NCBI RefSeq assembly: GCF_040215725.1
Contig: NZ_CP157968.1
Coordinates: 992,001-1,056,000 of the forward strand
Direction: 5' to 3'
Length of the DNA: 64,000 nucleotides
From: Rhizobium sp. ZPR4
Lineage (GTDB): Bacteria; Pseudomonadota; Alphaproteobacteria; Rhizobiales; Rhizobiaceae
How positions within the stretch are numbered: the first letter of the stretch is position 1; each line of letters begins with the position of its first letter. Position numbers and translations under genes: made by a program. The notes beneath the pieces were generated by a model. It was not told where the DNA came from. It did not search any database and was given only the letters and a program-made list of their open reading frames with translations. This document shows positions 1-9,900 of this stretch, in pieces.

Positions 1-708
1 ACGCAGTCATGGTACGGAGAGCAGATCGGCATTCTGATCCTCGATGCCGCCTATCCCTGCGTCCCCGGCAATGTCGGCAATGCCACCACCTACACCTATC
101 CTGTCCGTTTTCAGGAGGTGTGCGGAGCGTCGATCGACAGGCTTTTGAACCAGCGTGATCCCGCCTTGAAGGAAGCTTTCGTGGAAGCGGCCCTTGAATT
201 GCAGAACCGCGGCGTCAAGGCGATTACCGGTGCCTGCGGCTTCATGGCCTATTTTCAGGAGGAGGTGGCGGCGGCGCTCGACATTCCGGTCTTCCTTTCC
301 AGCTTGATGCAAATTCCGTTCATGCACGCACTTTGCGGCGGTAGCGTCGGTGTCATCACGGCCAATGCGTCGCGGCTCACGCCGCGCCATTTTAGGGCCT
401 GCAACGTGCCGGATGGCATTTCTCTGGCTATTGCCGGCATGGAGGACCAGACGGAATTTCGCGAGGCGATCCTTGAGGAAAGAGGGACGCTGGATTCGGC
501 TCGGATCGAGCGTGAGGTAACCCAAGTTGCTCACCACCTGGTGGCGGAGAATCCCAATGTGAGATCCATCCTCTTGGAATGCAGCGATCTGCCGCCCTAC
601 GCGCATGCGGTGCAGGCGGCCACGGGGCGTCCCATTTTCGATTTCATCACGATGATCAACTACGTCCAGCAGAGCGTTGCGCGCCGGCCCTATCTCGGCG
701 GCATGTAA
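1..708 (+). CDS. Aspartate/glutamate racemase-family protein (5' partial)
   Basis: The frame is open from the first base of the window, and its upstream residues (IGILILDAAYPCVPGNVGNA) match the N-terminal strand of the Asp/Glu/hydantoin racemase family. The true start therefore lies outside the window and the GTG at 118 is internal. Both family cysteines are visible, one in TGACGF and one in LLECSDLPP; in this fold the pair acts as the two-base catalyst that inverts an alpha carbon. The visible part is 235 residues, close to full length. It is followed after 30 bp by an aldo/keto reductase and then by an FAD amine oxidoreductase, so a role in handling an amino acid or hydantoin-like compound is plausible. 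The substrate cannot be read from sequence. Some members are annotated only as uncharacterised racemase-like proteins. Confidence 0.85.
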   Translation, partial: TQSWYGEQIGILILDAAYPCVPGNVGNATTYTYPVRFQEVCGASIDRLLNQRDPALKEAFVEAALELQNRGVKAITGACGFMAYFQEEVAAALDIPVFLSSLMQIPFMHALCGGSVGVITANASRLTPRHFRACNVPDGISLAIAGMEDQTEFREAILEERGTLDSARIEREVTQVAHHLVAENPNVRSILLECSDLPPYAHAVQAATGRPIFDFITMINYVQQSVARRPYLGGM

Positions 709-738
709 CTCACCGCGCTTTCGAACGGGAGGCCCATC

Positions 739-1884
739 ATGTCTGTTGATCAATATTATCTGCTGGGACGCTCGGGGCTGCGCGTCAGCCGTCTCGCACT
801 CGGCACCATGACCTTCGGCAATGGTGGCATTCGTGGTATCGGCGGCAGCTGGGGTGCAGATGAAGGAACTGCGCGGGCGATCTTCGACCGCTACATCGCC
901 GCCGGCGGGAACTTCATCGATACCGCCAATTCCTACGCCGGCGGGCTGAGCGAAGGACTTGTCGGCACCTTCGTGGCGGAATCGGGTCTGCGTGACGACG
1001 TCGTTATCGCGACGAAATTCTCCAACAGTCTTTCCCCCGGTAATCCGAATGCCGGCGGAAACGGTCGCAAGGCGATGATGCAGGCGGTCGATGCTTCGCT
1101 CAAGCGTTTGAAGACCGATTACATCGATCTCTATCTTCTCCACACATGGGACCGCATGACGCCGGCAGAAGAGGTCATGCGGACCTTCGACGATCTCGTG
1201 CGTGTTGGAAAGATCCGTTATGCCGGGCTTTCCGATGTGCCGGGCTGGTATGCGGCCCGTGCCCAGGCATGGGCGGAAGCACACACGCTCACCCAGCCCA
1301 TTTGTTTGCAATTGCCCTATTCGCTGGTCGAGCGGAGCATCGAGCACGAATTCGTGCCGTTCGCCGAGACGCTCGGTCTTGGCATCACGGCCTGGAGTCC
1401 GCTTGCCATGGGGCTCCTGTCCGGAAAATATCGCCCCGGCTCGGCGGAAGAGGGGCGTCTTTCGCAGGATAGCTCCGGTGGTGGCCTCGGATTGTTCACC
1501 GAGCGTAACCTGCGCATCCTCACCGTGCTGGAAAGGGTTGCCAGCGAGATGGGGCGCAGCATGGCACAGATTGCGCTCAACTGGTGCGTGAACCGCCCCG
1601 GTATCGCCGCGGCAATCGTCGGTGCGAGCCGACTTTCGCAATTGGATGACAATCTCGCTGCACTCGATTTCACGATCCCTTCCGAGTTTCGCGCTGAACT
1701 CGACGCCGCCACCGCCGTTGATGCGCCCTATCCCTACGCGCTTTTTGCAGACGACTATCAGGCCGCGATCCTGAATGCCGGTGCATCCGTCGGCGATAAG
1801 CCCCCAAGCTATAGAAGGGAAATCCTGCTGCCCAAGGTCACGGACTACACGTTCGGTCAGCCGAAGAACAAAGACCGCGATTGA
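739..1884 (+). CDS. Aldo/keto reductase
   Basis: This 381-residue protein has the AKR (beta/alpha)8 barrel pattern: GTMTFG near residue 22, the catalytic Asp and Tyr in DTANSYAGG (D61, Y66), the catalytic Lys in VVIATKFS and the His in DLYLLH. It would reduce a carbonyl, or oxidise an alcohol, with NADP(H) in the cytoplasm. Residues around IVGASRLSQLDDNLAAL match the cofactor-binding end of AKR family members. The start ATG has GGGAGG 11 bases upstream. It is somewhat longer than the usual 320-350 residues because of an extended C-terminus. It sits between a racemase-family gene and an FAD oxidoreductase gene with short gaps, which suggests one operon. The physiological substrate is unknown. 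Confidence 0.9.
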   Translation: MSVDQYYLLGRSGLRVSRLALGTMTFGNGGIRGIGGSWGADEGTARAIFDRYIAAGGNFIDTANSYAGGLSEGLVGTFVAESGLRDDVVIATKFSNSLSPGNPNAGGNGRKAMMQAVDASLKRLKTDYIDLYLLHTWDRMTPAEEVMRTFDDLVRVGKIRYAGLSDVPGWYAARAQAWAEAHTLTQPICLQLPYSLVERSIEHEFVPFAETLGLGITAWSPLAMGLLSGKYRPGSAEEGRLSQDSSGGGLGLFTERNLRILTVLERVASEMGRSMAQIALNWCVNRPGIAAAIVGASRLSQLDDNLAALDFTIPSEFRAELDAATAVDAPYPYALFADDYQAAILNAGASVGDKPPSYRREILLPKVTDYTFGQPKNKDRD

Positions 1885-1913
1885 ATGGGCAAACGGTTGG
1901 AAGGAACCATGAC

Positions 1914-3197
1914 ATGTTGAATGATTCACGCTCCCATGGCTTGTGGGAAAGAACTGCCATTGCGGCCCCTCGGACATTTCCCCTGAGTGGCGAGCTCACC
2001 GCGGATGTCGTGATTGTGGGTGGCGGCTTCACTGGGCTTTCGGCAGCCCTGCATCTTGCAGAAGCCGGGCAAAGTGTCGTCGTGCTTGAGGGTGCGGAAA
2101 TTGGCTTCGGCGGATCGGGCCGCAACGTCGGCCTGATAAATGCCGGCATGTGGGTGATGCCGGACGACTTGCCGGGCGAGCTCGGCGACATCTATGGTGA
2201 GCGTCTGCTCCAGCTTCTCGGCGATGGTCCGCAGACCGTCATGTCCATCATCGACAAGCACGGCATCGAGTGTGAACTCGAGCGCAGCGGCACTCTGCAC
2301 TGCGCGGTTGGCAAGTCTGGCTTGGCGGAGATCACCGAGCGCGCGAGGCAATGGCAGAAGCGGGGGGCGCCCGTTGAGCTTTTGGATGCGGCTGAGACAG
2401 CGACCCGGATCGGCACGATGGCCTATGCCGGTGCGCTCCTTGATCGGCGTGCGGGCACGCTACAGCCGCTTGGCTATGTGCGCGGGCTGGCGCATGCGGC
2501 GCTGCGTGCCGGTGCCGTGCTGCATACCGGGTCGCCTGTGCTTTCATGCGTGCCGGACGGAACCGGCTGGAAAGTCTCGACCGCAAGCGGCTCTGTAAGC
2601 GCTGGATGGGTTGTGGTCGCGAGCGACGCCTATAGCGAAGGGCCGTGGGCAAAGGTTCGCCGCGAGCAAGTGCATCTTCCTTATTTCAATCTTGCCACCC
2701 GGTCGCTGCCATCCGAACTGCGCAACTCCATCCTTCCCGGTCGGGAAGGGGCATGGGATACGAAGGAAATCCTGTCGTCCTTCCGGATTGATAGGGACGG
2801 TCGCCTAGTATTCGGCAGCGTCGGCGCCTTGCGCAATACGGGAACGGCTGTCCATGTCGGTTGGGCAAAACGCGCGCTTGCTCGGCTCTTTCCGGAGCTA
2901 GGGCCTGTTGAGTTCGAATATGAATGGTACGGCAAGATCGGCATGACGGATAATGCCCTGCCGCGCTTCCATCGTTTCGAGCAGAACATCGTGGGTTTTT
3001 CCGGCTACAACGGTCGCGGTATAGCGCCAGGTACCGTCTTCGGACAGATATTGGCCCGCCATATTCTCGGGGAACTGCAAGAGGTCGATCTGCCGCTGCC
3101 GATCACCGATGCGAAGGAACAGCCCTTCAGGGGCTTCAAGGAATCCTACTACGAGGTTGGTGCCCAGCTCGCGCACTTTTCCGGAGAGAGATTCTAG
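1914..3197 (+). CDS. FAD-dependent amine/amino acid oxidoreductase (DAO family)
   Basis: The 427-residue protein has an N-terminal Rossmann FAD motif (VVIVGGGFTG, residues 32-41) and a C-terminal second FAD contact (GFSGYNGRGIAPGT). This layout is typical of the DAO superfamily, in particular gamma-glutamylputrescine oxidase-like enzymes. It would oxidise a secondary or primary amine, using FAD. I chose the ATG at 1914 because GGAAGGA lies 8 bases upstream; a TTG at 1881 would overlap the previous stop but has no better ribosome site. The last 4 bp overlap the end of the convergent LysR gene. With the racemase and AKR upstream it may form an amine or amino acid catabolic unit, which is inference from context only. 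Confidence 0.85.
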   Translation: MLNDSRSHGLWERTAIAAPRTFPLSGELTADVVIVGGGFTGLSAALHLAEAGQSVVVLEGAEIGFGGSGRNVGLINAGMWVMPDDLPGELGDIYGERLLQLLGDGPQTVMSIIDKHGIECELERSGTLHCAVGKSGLAEITERARQWQKRGAPVELLDAAETATRIGTMAYAGALLDRRAGTLQPLGYVRGLAHAALRAGAVLHTGSPVLSCVPDGTGWKVSTASGSVSAGWVVVASDAYSEGPWAKVRREQVHLPYFNLATRSLPSELRNSILPGREGAWDTKEILSSFRIDRDGRLVFGSVGALRNTGTAVHVGWAKRALARLFPELGPVEFEYEWYGKIGMTDNALPRFHRFEQNIVGFSGYNGRGIAPGTVFGQILARHILGELQEVDLPLPITDAKEQPFRGFKESYYEVGAQLAHFSGERF

Positions 3198-4138
3198 GTC
3201 GATGGCGTCTCGGTGGCTGCGAAGACAGGTGCGTCGGCACCCTGTTCGAGCAGCCAATCGCGGAAGAGCATGGCACCATGTTTTGCCGGCCGCTGCGCCG
3301 GCATGATGATGTAAATTGTCTGACCGGAGCGATGAACTGCGTCCAGCGGATAGACCAGCCGGCCGGCCCGCACATGATCATGGACGAGGTGTTTCCAACC
3401 GAGCGCTATGCCTTGCCCGAGAACGGCGGCCTCAATCGAGCTCAATGCGTCGGTGAAAACGAAATCCTGGTTAAGCCGGGCGACGGGAACGGAATGGCGG
3501 TTGAGCCAATCATGCCAGCCGAGCCGAACGCGATGTCGTTCTTCGAAATGCAGAAGCTTGTGATTGAGCAAGTCGGCAGGCTCATTGATGGGCCCGCTCT
3601 CCCGGAGATAATCGGGGCTGCAAACTGGAATGACCTCCTCGGTGACGAAATGCCATGCATGCATTCCTGGCCACTTTCCCGCCCCGAGCCGGGCTGAAAT
3701 GTCGATATTCTCCTCATCCAGATTCTGATCGTCGCGGCTGCTTTCCTCGATGCGTAGCGCGATGTCGGGATGCTGTTGCTTGAAATCCTTGAGGCGCGGA
3801 AGAAGCCAGAGCTGCACAAAGGAAGCGGAGAACGACACCCTGACGGTGTCGTTCGAGTGTTTGGTGCGCAAGGATGTCAGCACCATGTGCAAATGATCGA
3901 ATGCCTGCTGGGTTTCTCTGTAGAGCCTCTGTCCCTCGGCGGTCAGCTCCAGCCGTGTGTGTTCGCGGCGAAACAGCCTCAGTCCCGTTGCCTCCTCCAG
4001 CAGCTTGATCGTCTTGCTGACGGCGGGCTGGCTGACATTCAGCTCCTCGGCGGCGGCTGTGAAACTTCGTCGCCGGGCAGCCGCCTCGAAGACGAAAAGA
4101 TAGTTGGCGGAGGGAACGAGCGATCGCAGTCTGTGCAT
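3194..4138 (-). CDS. LysR-family transcriptional regulator (GcvA-like)
   Basis: A 314-residue LTTR. The winged helix-turn-helix is at residues 10-68 (FTAAAEELNVSQPAVSKTIK) and the substrate-binding domain fills the rest. The sequence resembles GcvA-type regulators with the FVFTDALSSIEAAVLGQGIALG pocket segment. It is divergent from the dimethylglycine/sarcosine dehydrogenase gene, and its start codon lies within an inverted repeat at 4135-4153. It most likely controls the divergent demethylation operon and itself. GcvA regulates glycine cleavage in enterics, which fits the one-carbon theme of the neighbours. The effector is unknown. Its 3' end overlaps the FAD oxidoreductase gene by 4 bp in a convergent arrangement. 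Confidence 0.9.
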   Translation of the reverse strand: MHRLRSLVPSANYLFVFEAAARRRSFTAAAEELNVSQPAVSKTIKLLEEATGLRLFRREHTRLELTAEGQRLYRETQQAFDHLHMVLTSLRTKHSNDTVRVSFSASFVQLWLLPRLKDFKQQHPDIALRIEESSRDDQNLDEENIDISARLGAGKWPGMHAWHFVTEEVIPVCSPDYLRESGPINEPADLLNHKLLHFEERHRVRLGWHDWLNRHSVPVARLNQDFVFTDALSSIEAAVLGQGIALGWKHLVHDHVRAGRLVYPLDAVHRSGQTIYIIMPAQRPAKHGAMLFRDWLLEQGADAPVFAATETPST

Positions 4139-4153
4139 AATCTGAAGTTATGC
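4135..4153. promoter_or_regulatory. Inverted repeat, candidate LysR box
   Basis: GCATAA and TTATGC are separated by 7 bases, giving a 19-bp dyad that overlaps the LysR start codon. A second small dyad, TTGCA-N6-TGCAA, lies at 4158-4173 in the same divergent gap. LysR proteins typically bind such partly symmetric sites between divergent genes, so these are the best candidates for autoregulation and for activation of the dehydrogenase operon. This is inference from position and symmetry. Confidence 0.5.
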
Positions 4154-4230
4154 GCCTTTGCATTTTTTTGCAACGTCACAACTCTATTTGTCGTCGGTAG
4201 TCTCGCCCGAAATCAACTCGGGAACTCTCT

Positions 4231-6672
4231 ATGCAAACTCATGCTCGCGCCGTTGTCATCGGTGGTGGTTGTGTCGGCGCCGCCATTCTTTATGGTCTCG
4301 CCAAACGGGGTTGGACGGATGTCGCGCTTCTGGAACGCACGCAACTGACCGCCGGCTCCACCTGGCATGCAGCCGGCCTCATCCCTTCTTACGCCCGCAG
4401 CCTCAATATCGGCCGGATGATCGCAAAGACTATCGAGATCTATGAGGGTCTGGAAGCGGAAACCGGTCAGCATGTCGGCTGGCACAAATGCGGACAACTG
4501 CGCATTGCCAACACGCGTGATCGGCTGGACGAATACAAAAGCTACATGAGTGTTGCCGCGGTTCAGGGTATTCGCGCCGAACTCGTGACGCCGCAGGAGG
4601 CTCGCGCACTCTGGCCGCTCCTTGAAAACAACCAGGACATGCTGGCGGCACTCTACCATCCCGATGACGGCCACATCGCGCCGGCGGATGTGACCCAGGC
4701 AATGGCGAAGGGTGCACGCGATCGTGGCGCCAAGATCTACCTCAACACCGAAGTGCGTGGCTTCGAGCGCTTGCCGGGAGGCGGATGGAAGATTCTCACC
4801 AACAACGGCGAGATCATTTGCGAGCATATCATCTCGGCGACCGGCAATTATGCACGCCAGACAGGCGCCATGCTCGGTCTTGAAATTCCGGCAATCCCAA
4901 TTGTTCATCAATACTGGATCACCGACGCAGTGCCGGAAGTGGTGGAGCGTAAGCGGCAGGGTCTGCCGGAAATGCCGATCCTGCGCGATGAAGGCTTCGA
5001 GGGCTATCTGCGCGAGGAGGGTGACGGCCTGATGTTCGGACCTTATGAAAAGACCGAGCATCTGAAGCTCTTTGCGGAGAACGGCGTTCCGGAATGGTTC
5101 GGCGCCGACTTGCTGGAGGAGGATTTCGATTCCGTCTCGTGGAACTGGGAGCGTGCCATGGAACTTGTTCCCGCTCTCGGTCGGGCTGGCATCAAGGCGA
5201 ATGTGCGCGGCCCGTTCCAAATGACGGCTGATGAGCTGCCCCTCGTAGGCCCGGCCTGGGGGCTGGAGAATGTGTGGGTCGCCGAAGGCGTGCCGGGCGG
5301 CATCCTATGGGGCGGCGCCATCGGCTACTACCTGTCGGAACGCATTGTCGAAGGCGCCAATAGTCTCGATACTTCGGAGCTCGATCCGCGTCGCTTCGGC
5401 GATTATGCCAATAAGGAATGGACGCGGCACAAGGTGCGCGAAAGCTGGGGGACCCATGCCGAGCAGCATTATCCGGGTCAGGACATGCCGGCGGCCCGCC
5501 CTCAGAAGACGGCGCCTTCCTATGATATTCTTTCCCGGCACGGCGCGGTCTGGAGTGTCCTGAACGGTTGGGAAATGCCGGGTTGGTTCGCGCCGGAAGG
5601 CGTCGAGGCCAAGGACCAGCATAGCTGGCGCTGGACGGAAAAAGGCAAGTATGTCGGCGAGGAAGTCGGTGCGGTGCGCAACGCCGTTGGTCTCGTCGAA
5701 ATGACGCCGATGACGAAGTTCGAGGTCTCCGGTCCAGGCGCCGAAGTGTGGCTCGATGGCATCCTCGCCAATCGCCTCCCGAAGATCGGCCGCGTCAATC
5801 TCAGTCATCATTTGACCAAGAATGGCGGTGTCCAGGCGGAATATATCGTCTCCCGCCTTGAAGACGGTACATTCTACCTCATTTCGACGCCACGGGCCGA
5901 GCGCTGGAATTTCGACGACCTATCGAAGCTCCTTCCGAGGGACGGGACGGTTCACCTGCGCAATGTGACCAACGAGCGCGGTTGCTTCACCATCGTCGGA
6001 CCCAAGGCACGCGAAGTGCTGCAGGGGCTCACTGAACTCGATCTGTCCAACGAAGCCTTTTCTTGGTTCGGGGTTAAATCGGGCACGGTTGGTCTTGCTA
6101 GCGATGTGCGTCTATTGCGCGTGAACTACGAAGGCGAACTGGGATGGGAACTCTACCATCCTCTTTGCTATCAGCGTCATCTACTCGAAGCCTTGCTGGC
6201 GGCGGGCAAGCCGCACGGCCTGCGTTTGATCGGTCTGCAGGCGCTGGAATCGCTCCGGCTGGAGAAATCCTATCGTGCCATGTATCGCGACATGAACCCG
6301 GAGCTGACAGCCTGGGAAAGCAGTCTCGACCGCTTCGTTCGGCTGGACAAGGGAGATTTCATCGGCAAGCAAGCATTGCTGCGTCAGAAGGAAGAGGGCG
6401 CCAGACAACGGTCGGTCACGATTTCCATCGATACGGACGGAGCAAGTTCGTTCATCCATGAAGGTGTCTATCACAATGGCAAGCTCGCTGGCCGTATTAC
6501 CTCCGGCGGTTACGCTTATACGCTTGGCTGCGACATCGCTTTCGCCCTGCTTCCCGTCGAGCTTGGCAATCCCGGGACCGAACTCGGGGTGCCGATCCTG
6601 GGGGAGATGCGCAAGGCGCGCGTGATCGCTGAATCACCCTATGATCCCAATGCCCTGCGCGGTCGCATGTGA
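4231..6672 (+). CDS. Dimethylglycine/sarcosine dehydrogenase-like FAD-GcvT protein
   Basis: This 813-residue protein fuses an FAD amine oxidoreductase half (about 1-400; [11 protein letters not shown] at 8-18) to a folate-binding GcvT/aminomethyltransferase half (about 430-810, with a [10 protein letters not shown] motif typical of GcvT). His46 in GSTWHAAG is at the position that carries covalent FAD in mammalian dimethylglycine and sarcosine dehydrogenases. The expected reaction is oxidative N-demethylation, with the methyl carbon moved to tetrahydrofolate and electrons passed to ETF. The directly following etfB and etfA genes support a dehydrogenase rather than an oxidase. Dimethylglycine and sarcosine cannot be separated by eye. 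A LysR gene is divergent. Only a weak GGGAA precedes the ATG. Confidence 0.9.
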   Translation: MQTHARAVVIGGGCVGAAILYGLAKRGWTDVALLERTQLTAGSTWHAAGLIPSYARSLNIGRMIAKTIEIYEGLEAETGQHVGWHKCGQLRIANTRDRLDEYKSYMSVAAVQGIRAELVTPQEARALWPLLENNQDMLAALYHPDDGHIAPADVTQAMAKGARDRGAKIYLNTEVRGFERLPGGGWKILTNNGEIICEHIISATGNYARQTGAMLGLEIPAIPIVHQYWITDAVPEVVERKRQGLPEMPILRDEGFEGYLREEGDGLMFGPYEKTEHLKLFAENGVPEWFGADLLEEDFDSVSWNWERAMELVPALGRAGIKANVRGPFQMTADELPLVGPAWGLENVWVAEGVPGGILWGGAIGYYLSERIVEGANSLDTSELDPRRFGDYANKEWTRHKVRESWGTHAEQHYPGQDMPAARPQKTAPSYDILSRHGAVWSVLNGWEMPGWFAPEGVEAKDQHSWRWTEKGKYVGEEVGAVRNAVGLVEMTPMTKFEVSGPGAEVWLDGILANRLPKIGRVNLSHHLTKNGGVQAEYIVSRLEDGTFYLISTPRAERWNFDDLSKLLPRDGTVHLRNVTNERGCFTIVGPKAREVLQGLTELDLSNEAFSWFGVKSGTVGLASDVRLLRVNYEGELGWELYHPLCYQRHLLEALLAAGKPHGLRLIGLQALESLRLEKSYRAMYRDMNPELTAWESSLDRFVRLDKGDFIGKQALLRQKEEGARQRSVTISIDTDGASSFIHEGVYHNGKLAGRITSGGYAYTLGCDIAFALLPVELGNPGTELGVPILGEMRKARVIAESPYDPNALRGRM

Positions 6673-6703
6673 ACAACCAAGGTCGAGTTCAGGAGAGGAC
6701 ATC

Positions 6704-7453
6704 ATGAAGATACTGGTTCCCGTTAAGCGGGTCGTTGACTACAACGTAAAGATCCGCGTGAAGCCGGATGGTTCTGGCGTTGAGCTATCGAACGTGAAGA
6801 TGTCGATGAACCCGTTCGACGAGATCTCGGTCGAAGAGGCGCTGCGTCTGAAGGAAGCCGGCAAGGCCGAGGAAGTGGTGGTCGTGTCGATCGGGCCAGC
6901 CAAGGCTGAAGAGACGCTGAGAACGGCGCTCGCCATGGGTGCGGATCGCGCCATCCTGGTCGAGACCGACGATCAAGTCGAGCCGCTCGCGGTTGCCAAG
7001 ATCCTGAAGGGTGTTGCAGACGCCGAACAGCCGGGCCTCATCATCGTCGGCAAGCAGGCGATCGATGACGACAGTAACCAGACCGGCCAGATGCTGGCAG
7101 CATTGCTCGGCTCGGCCCAGGCCACCTTCGCCTCGAAGATCGAGATCGGCGATGGTAGCGCCAAGGTCACCCGCGAAGTCGATGGCGGCCTGCAGACGAT
7201 CGAGGTCAAGCTTCCGGCTGTCGTCACCTCGGACCTGCGCCTCAACGAACCGCGTTATGCTTCGCTGCCGAACATCATGAAGGCCAAGAAGAAGCCGCTC
7301 GACAAGAAGTCGCCGGCCGATTTCGGCGTATCGACCGAGCCGCGGCTGAAGGTGCTGAAGACGGAAGAGCCCTCGGGCCGCAAGGCGGGCGTCAAGGTCA
7401 AGTCGGTTGCCGAGCTGGTCGAAAAGCTCAAGACCGAAGCCGGCGTTCTCTAA
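6704..7453 (+). CDS. etfB: Electron transfer flavoprotein beta subunit
   Basis: A 249-residue ETF beta subunit that starts [16 protein letters not shown], as is usual for the family, and carries the conserved stretch around [24 protein letters not shown] and the AMP/recognition-loop region ([13 protein letters not shown]). With EtfA it forms the heterodimer that accepts electrons from flavin dehydrogenases and hands them to ETF:quinone oxidoreductase. The frame is open upstream of this ATG, but AGGAGAGGA lies 7 bases before 6704 and the family start matches. It is placed 31 bp after the dehydrogenase gene and 24 bp before etfA, so this copy is probably dedicated to the demethylation enzyme rather than being the general ETF. 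Confidence 0.97.
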   Translation: MKILVPVKRVVDYNVKIRVKPDGSGVELSNVKMSMNPFDEISVEEALRLKEAGKAEEVVVVSIGPAKAEETLRTALAMGADRAILVETDDQVEPLAVAKILKGVADAEQPGLIIVGKQAIDDDSNQTGQMLAALLGSAQATFASKIEIGDGSAKVTREVDGGLQTIEVKLPAVVTSDLRLNEPRYASLPNIMKAKKKPLDKKSPADFGVSTEPRLKVLKTEEPSGRKAGVKVKSVAELVEKLKTEAGVL

Positions 7454-7477
7454 GGTCCAGGAAAAGGAGACTTCATC

Positions 7478-8419
7478 ATGGCCATTCTTCTTCTGGCTGA
7501 TCACGACAATGCCCATCTCTCCGACCAGACTGCCAAGGCGCTGACGGCGGCAACGAAGATCGCCAGCACATCGGGAGCCGACGTCCATGTGCTGGTTGCC
7601 GGTGCGGGCGCCAAGGCTGCGGCCGAGCAGGCTGCCAAGCTTTCCGGCGTCTCCAAGGTATTGGTTGCCGAGGATGCCAGCCTTGCCAACAATCTCGCAG
7701 AACCGCTGGCGGCGCTGATCGTTTCGCTGGCCGGTTCCTACGACACCATCATCGGTGCCGCGACTTCGGTCGGCAAGAACGTGCTGCCGCGCGTCGCCGC
7801 CCTGCTCGACGTTGCCCAGGTCTCGGAGATCATCGAAGTCGTTTCCGCCGACACCTTCAAGCGGCCGATCTATGCCGGCAATGCCATCCAGACGGTACAG
7901 TCGACCGACGCCAGGAAGGTGATTACCGTGCGTACCGCCTCCTTCGCGTCTGCTGCCGAAGGCGGTTCGGCTTCGGTCGAGACGGTATCGGCTGCGGCCA
8001 ATCCCGGTCTTTCCACCTTCGTCGGCGATGCGCTGTCGTCTTCGGATCGTCCGGAGCTGACCTCCGCCAAGATCATCATCTCCGGTGGCCGTGCGCTGGG
8101 CTCGGCGGAAAAATTCAAGGAAGTCATCCTGCCGGTTGCCGACAAGCTCGGTGCCGCCGTTGGCGCCTCCCGCGCCGCCGTCGATGCCGGCTACGCGCCG
8201 AACGACTGGCAGGTGGGCCAGACCGGCAAGGTGGTGGCACCGCAGCTCTACATCGCCTGCGGCATTTCCGGCGCCATCCAGCATCTGGCCGGCATGAAGG
8301 ATAGCAAGGTCATCGTTGCCATCAACAAGGACGAGGAAGCCCCGATCTTCCAGATCGCCGACTATGGCCTCGTCGCAGACCTCTTCGAAGCCCTGCCGGA
8401 ATTGCAAAAGGCGTCGTAG
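7478..8419 (+). CDS. etfA: Electron transfer flavoprotein alpha subunit
   Basis: A 313-residue ETF alpha subunit. The N-terminal domain is followed by the C-terminal FAD-binding domain with the signature [20 protein letters not shown] and [19 protein letters not shown], which contact FAD in characterised ETFs. It pairs with the EtfB encoded 24 bp upstream; AAAAGGAGA precedes the ATG. The ETF would take electrons from the 4231-6672 dehydrogenase. Length and motifs are complete, so it should be functional. Confidence 0.97.
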   Translation: MAILLLADHDNAHLSDQTAKALTAATKIASTSGADVHVLVAGAGAKAAAEQAAKLSGVSKVLVAEDASLANNLAEPLAALIVSLAGSYDTIIGAATSVGKNVLPRVAALLDVAQVSEIIEVVSADTFKRPIYAGNAIQTVQSTDARKVITVRTASFASAAEGGSASVETVSAAANPGLSTFVGDALSSSDRPELTSAKIIISGGRALGSAEKFKEVILPVADKLGAAVGASRAAVDAGYAPNDWQVGQTGKVVAPQLYIACGISGAIQHLAGMKDSKVIVAINKDEEAPIFQIADYGLVADLFEALPELQKAS

Positions 8420-8454
8420 ATGAGGGTTTCGTTGAGTATAAGCGGTGAACCGCC

Positions 8455-9339
8455 ATGACGAGCCATGTCCTGACCGTATCCTGCCAATCGACACGTGGGA
8501 TTGTTGCAGCGATCTCGAACTATCTGGCCGGCGAGGGCTGCAACATCGTCGATTCCAGCCAGTTCGACGATCTCGATACCGGCATGTTCTTCATGCGCGT
8601 CTCCTTCATCTCCGAGGAAGGTGTCGGCGAGGCAGCCCTGGTGGAAGGCTTCAAGCCGATCGCCGAGAAGTTCGCCATGGTGTCAGAGTTCCACGATGCC
8701 AGGAAGCGCATGAAGGTGCTGCTCATGGTCTCGCGCTTCGGCCATTGCCTCAACGACCTGCTCTATCGCTGGAAGATCGGCGCCCTGCCGATCGACATCG
8801 TCGGCGTCGTCTCCAACCATTTCGACTACCAGAAAGTGGTGGTCAACCACGATATCCCCTTCCACCATATTCCGGTGACCAAGGCCAACAAGCCGGAGGC
8901 GGAAGCCAGGATCATGGATGTGGTCGAGCAGACCGGCACGGAGCTGATCGTGCTCGCCCGCTACATGCAGATCCTGTCGGATTCCATGTGCCAGAAGATG
9001 TCGGGCCGCATCATCAACATCCACCATTCCTTCCTGCCGTCCTTCAAGGGGGCGAACCCCTACAAGCAGGCCTATGAGCGCGGGGTGAAGCTGATCGGGG
9101 CGACGGCGCATTATGTGACGGCCGATCTCGACGAGGGTCCGATCATCGAGCAGGACACGGCGCGCATCACGCATGCGCAGTCGGCCGAGGACTATGTCTC
9201 GATCGGCCGCGATGTGGAGAGCCAGGTGCTGGCCCGCGCCATCCATGCGCATATCCACTTCCGCACCTTCCTCAACGGCAACCGCACCGTCGTCTTCCCG
9301 GCAAGTCCGGGGTCCTATGCCTCCGAGCGCATGGGGTGA
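8455..9339 (+). CDS. purU: Formyltetrahydrofolate deformylase
   Basis: This 294-residue PurU has an N-terminal ACT-like domain (about 1-80, starting MTSHVLTVSCQSTRGIVAAI) and a formyltransferase-fold hydrolase domain (about 90-290). The catalytic motifs are HHSFLPSFKG near residue 190 and GATAHYVTADLDEGPII, with the conserved Asp near 226. It hydrolyses 10-formyl-tetrahydrofolate to formate and tetrahydrofolate. Behind a GcvT-type demethylase and ETF it makes sense as the step that frees folate when methyl groups are being oxidised. Its ATG lies 36 bp after etfA. This supports a dedicated demethylation operon and not purine synthesis. Confidence 0.96.
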   Translation: MTSHVLTVSCQSTRGIVAAISNYLAGEGCNIVDSSQFDDLDTGMFFMRVSFISEEGVGEAALVEGFKPIAEKFAMVSEFHDARKRMKVLLMVSRFGHCLNDLLYRWKIGALPIDIVGVVSNHFDYQKVVVNHDIPFHHIPVTKANKPEAEARIMDVVEQTGTELIVLARYMQILSDSMCQKMSGRIINIHHSFLPSFKGANPYKQAYERGVKLIGATAHYVTADLDEGPIIEQDTARITHAQSAEDYVSIGRDVESQVLARAIHAHIHFRTFLNGNRTVVFPASPGSYASERMG

Positions 9340-9900
9340 GTGATGACGCTCGCAACAGTGATCGACGGGAAGTGGATGAGGATGTGGCGAGCCGCGAGCG
9401 AGGTCGCGTTTTTTCCTATAAGCGATATCTCGTAATCCTTAGCGAAGGCACTGATCACTTGCCTTTGATTGCGTAAAGAAACAAAGCAATCGATAGGCGG
9501 ACGGCTCTGATCGCATCAAAAGCAAGCCTACTTTGCTACCGCTGTTGGAAGCTCGTCGATGAGCGAATAGCGGTCGCCGCGCTTGCTGTCGCGACGTTCT
9601 GGGGAAGATCTTACAAAAGGCCGCAATCATTGAAGATAATTCTGATGAGCGGCTGTGCGAGTGCACTGCCCTCAAGACCGCGTGCGTCATTTCCTTGAGC
9701 GCTGCCACAATGACAATCTGCTGGGCTTTCCTGCGTAAACGATCGGGAAAGTTCAGCGCTCGGGCGACATGGGATGGCTCTTCGTCGAAGCCGGCAATAC
9801 CAATGGCATCGCAGACATCGCGCTTGCCGGTATAGGCTTGAAGCCCGATGATGGTGTAGCCTCAGGTGTTGAAGACAGGAGCTTATTTGAGGAATTGCAC
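9340..9900. other. Intergenic stretch with possible gene remnants
   Basis: No intact gene is seen. Directly after purU a 30-codon frame (9343-9435, plus strand) begins MTLATVIDGK, like the N-terminus of FolD, then loses resemblance and stops. On the minus strand a frame from about 9870 to 9430 begins with protein-like sequence (YTGKRDVCDAIGIAGF, ALNFPDRLRRKAQQIV) that has no start and turns into unconvincing residues; I do not recognise it. Both look like decay products. Confidence 0.35.

Noticed and set aside
7..1977. 656-codon minus-strand open frame
   Set aside because: It is antisense to the racemase and aldo/keto reductase genes, whose motifs are unmistakable. Long antisense frames are a normal by-product of GC-rich codon use.
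6785..8494. 569-codon minus-strand open frame
   Set aside because: It runs antisense through etfB and etfA; its composition (Arg/Gly/Leu-rich) is that of a shadow frame and no domain is visible.
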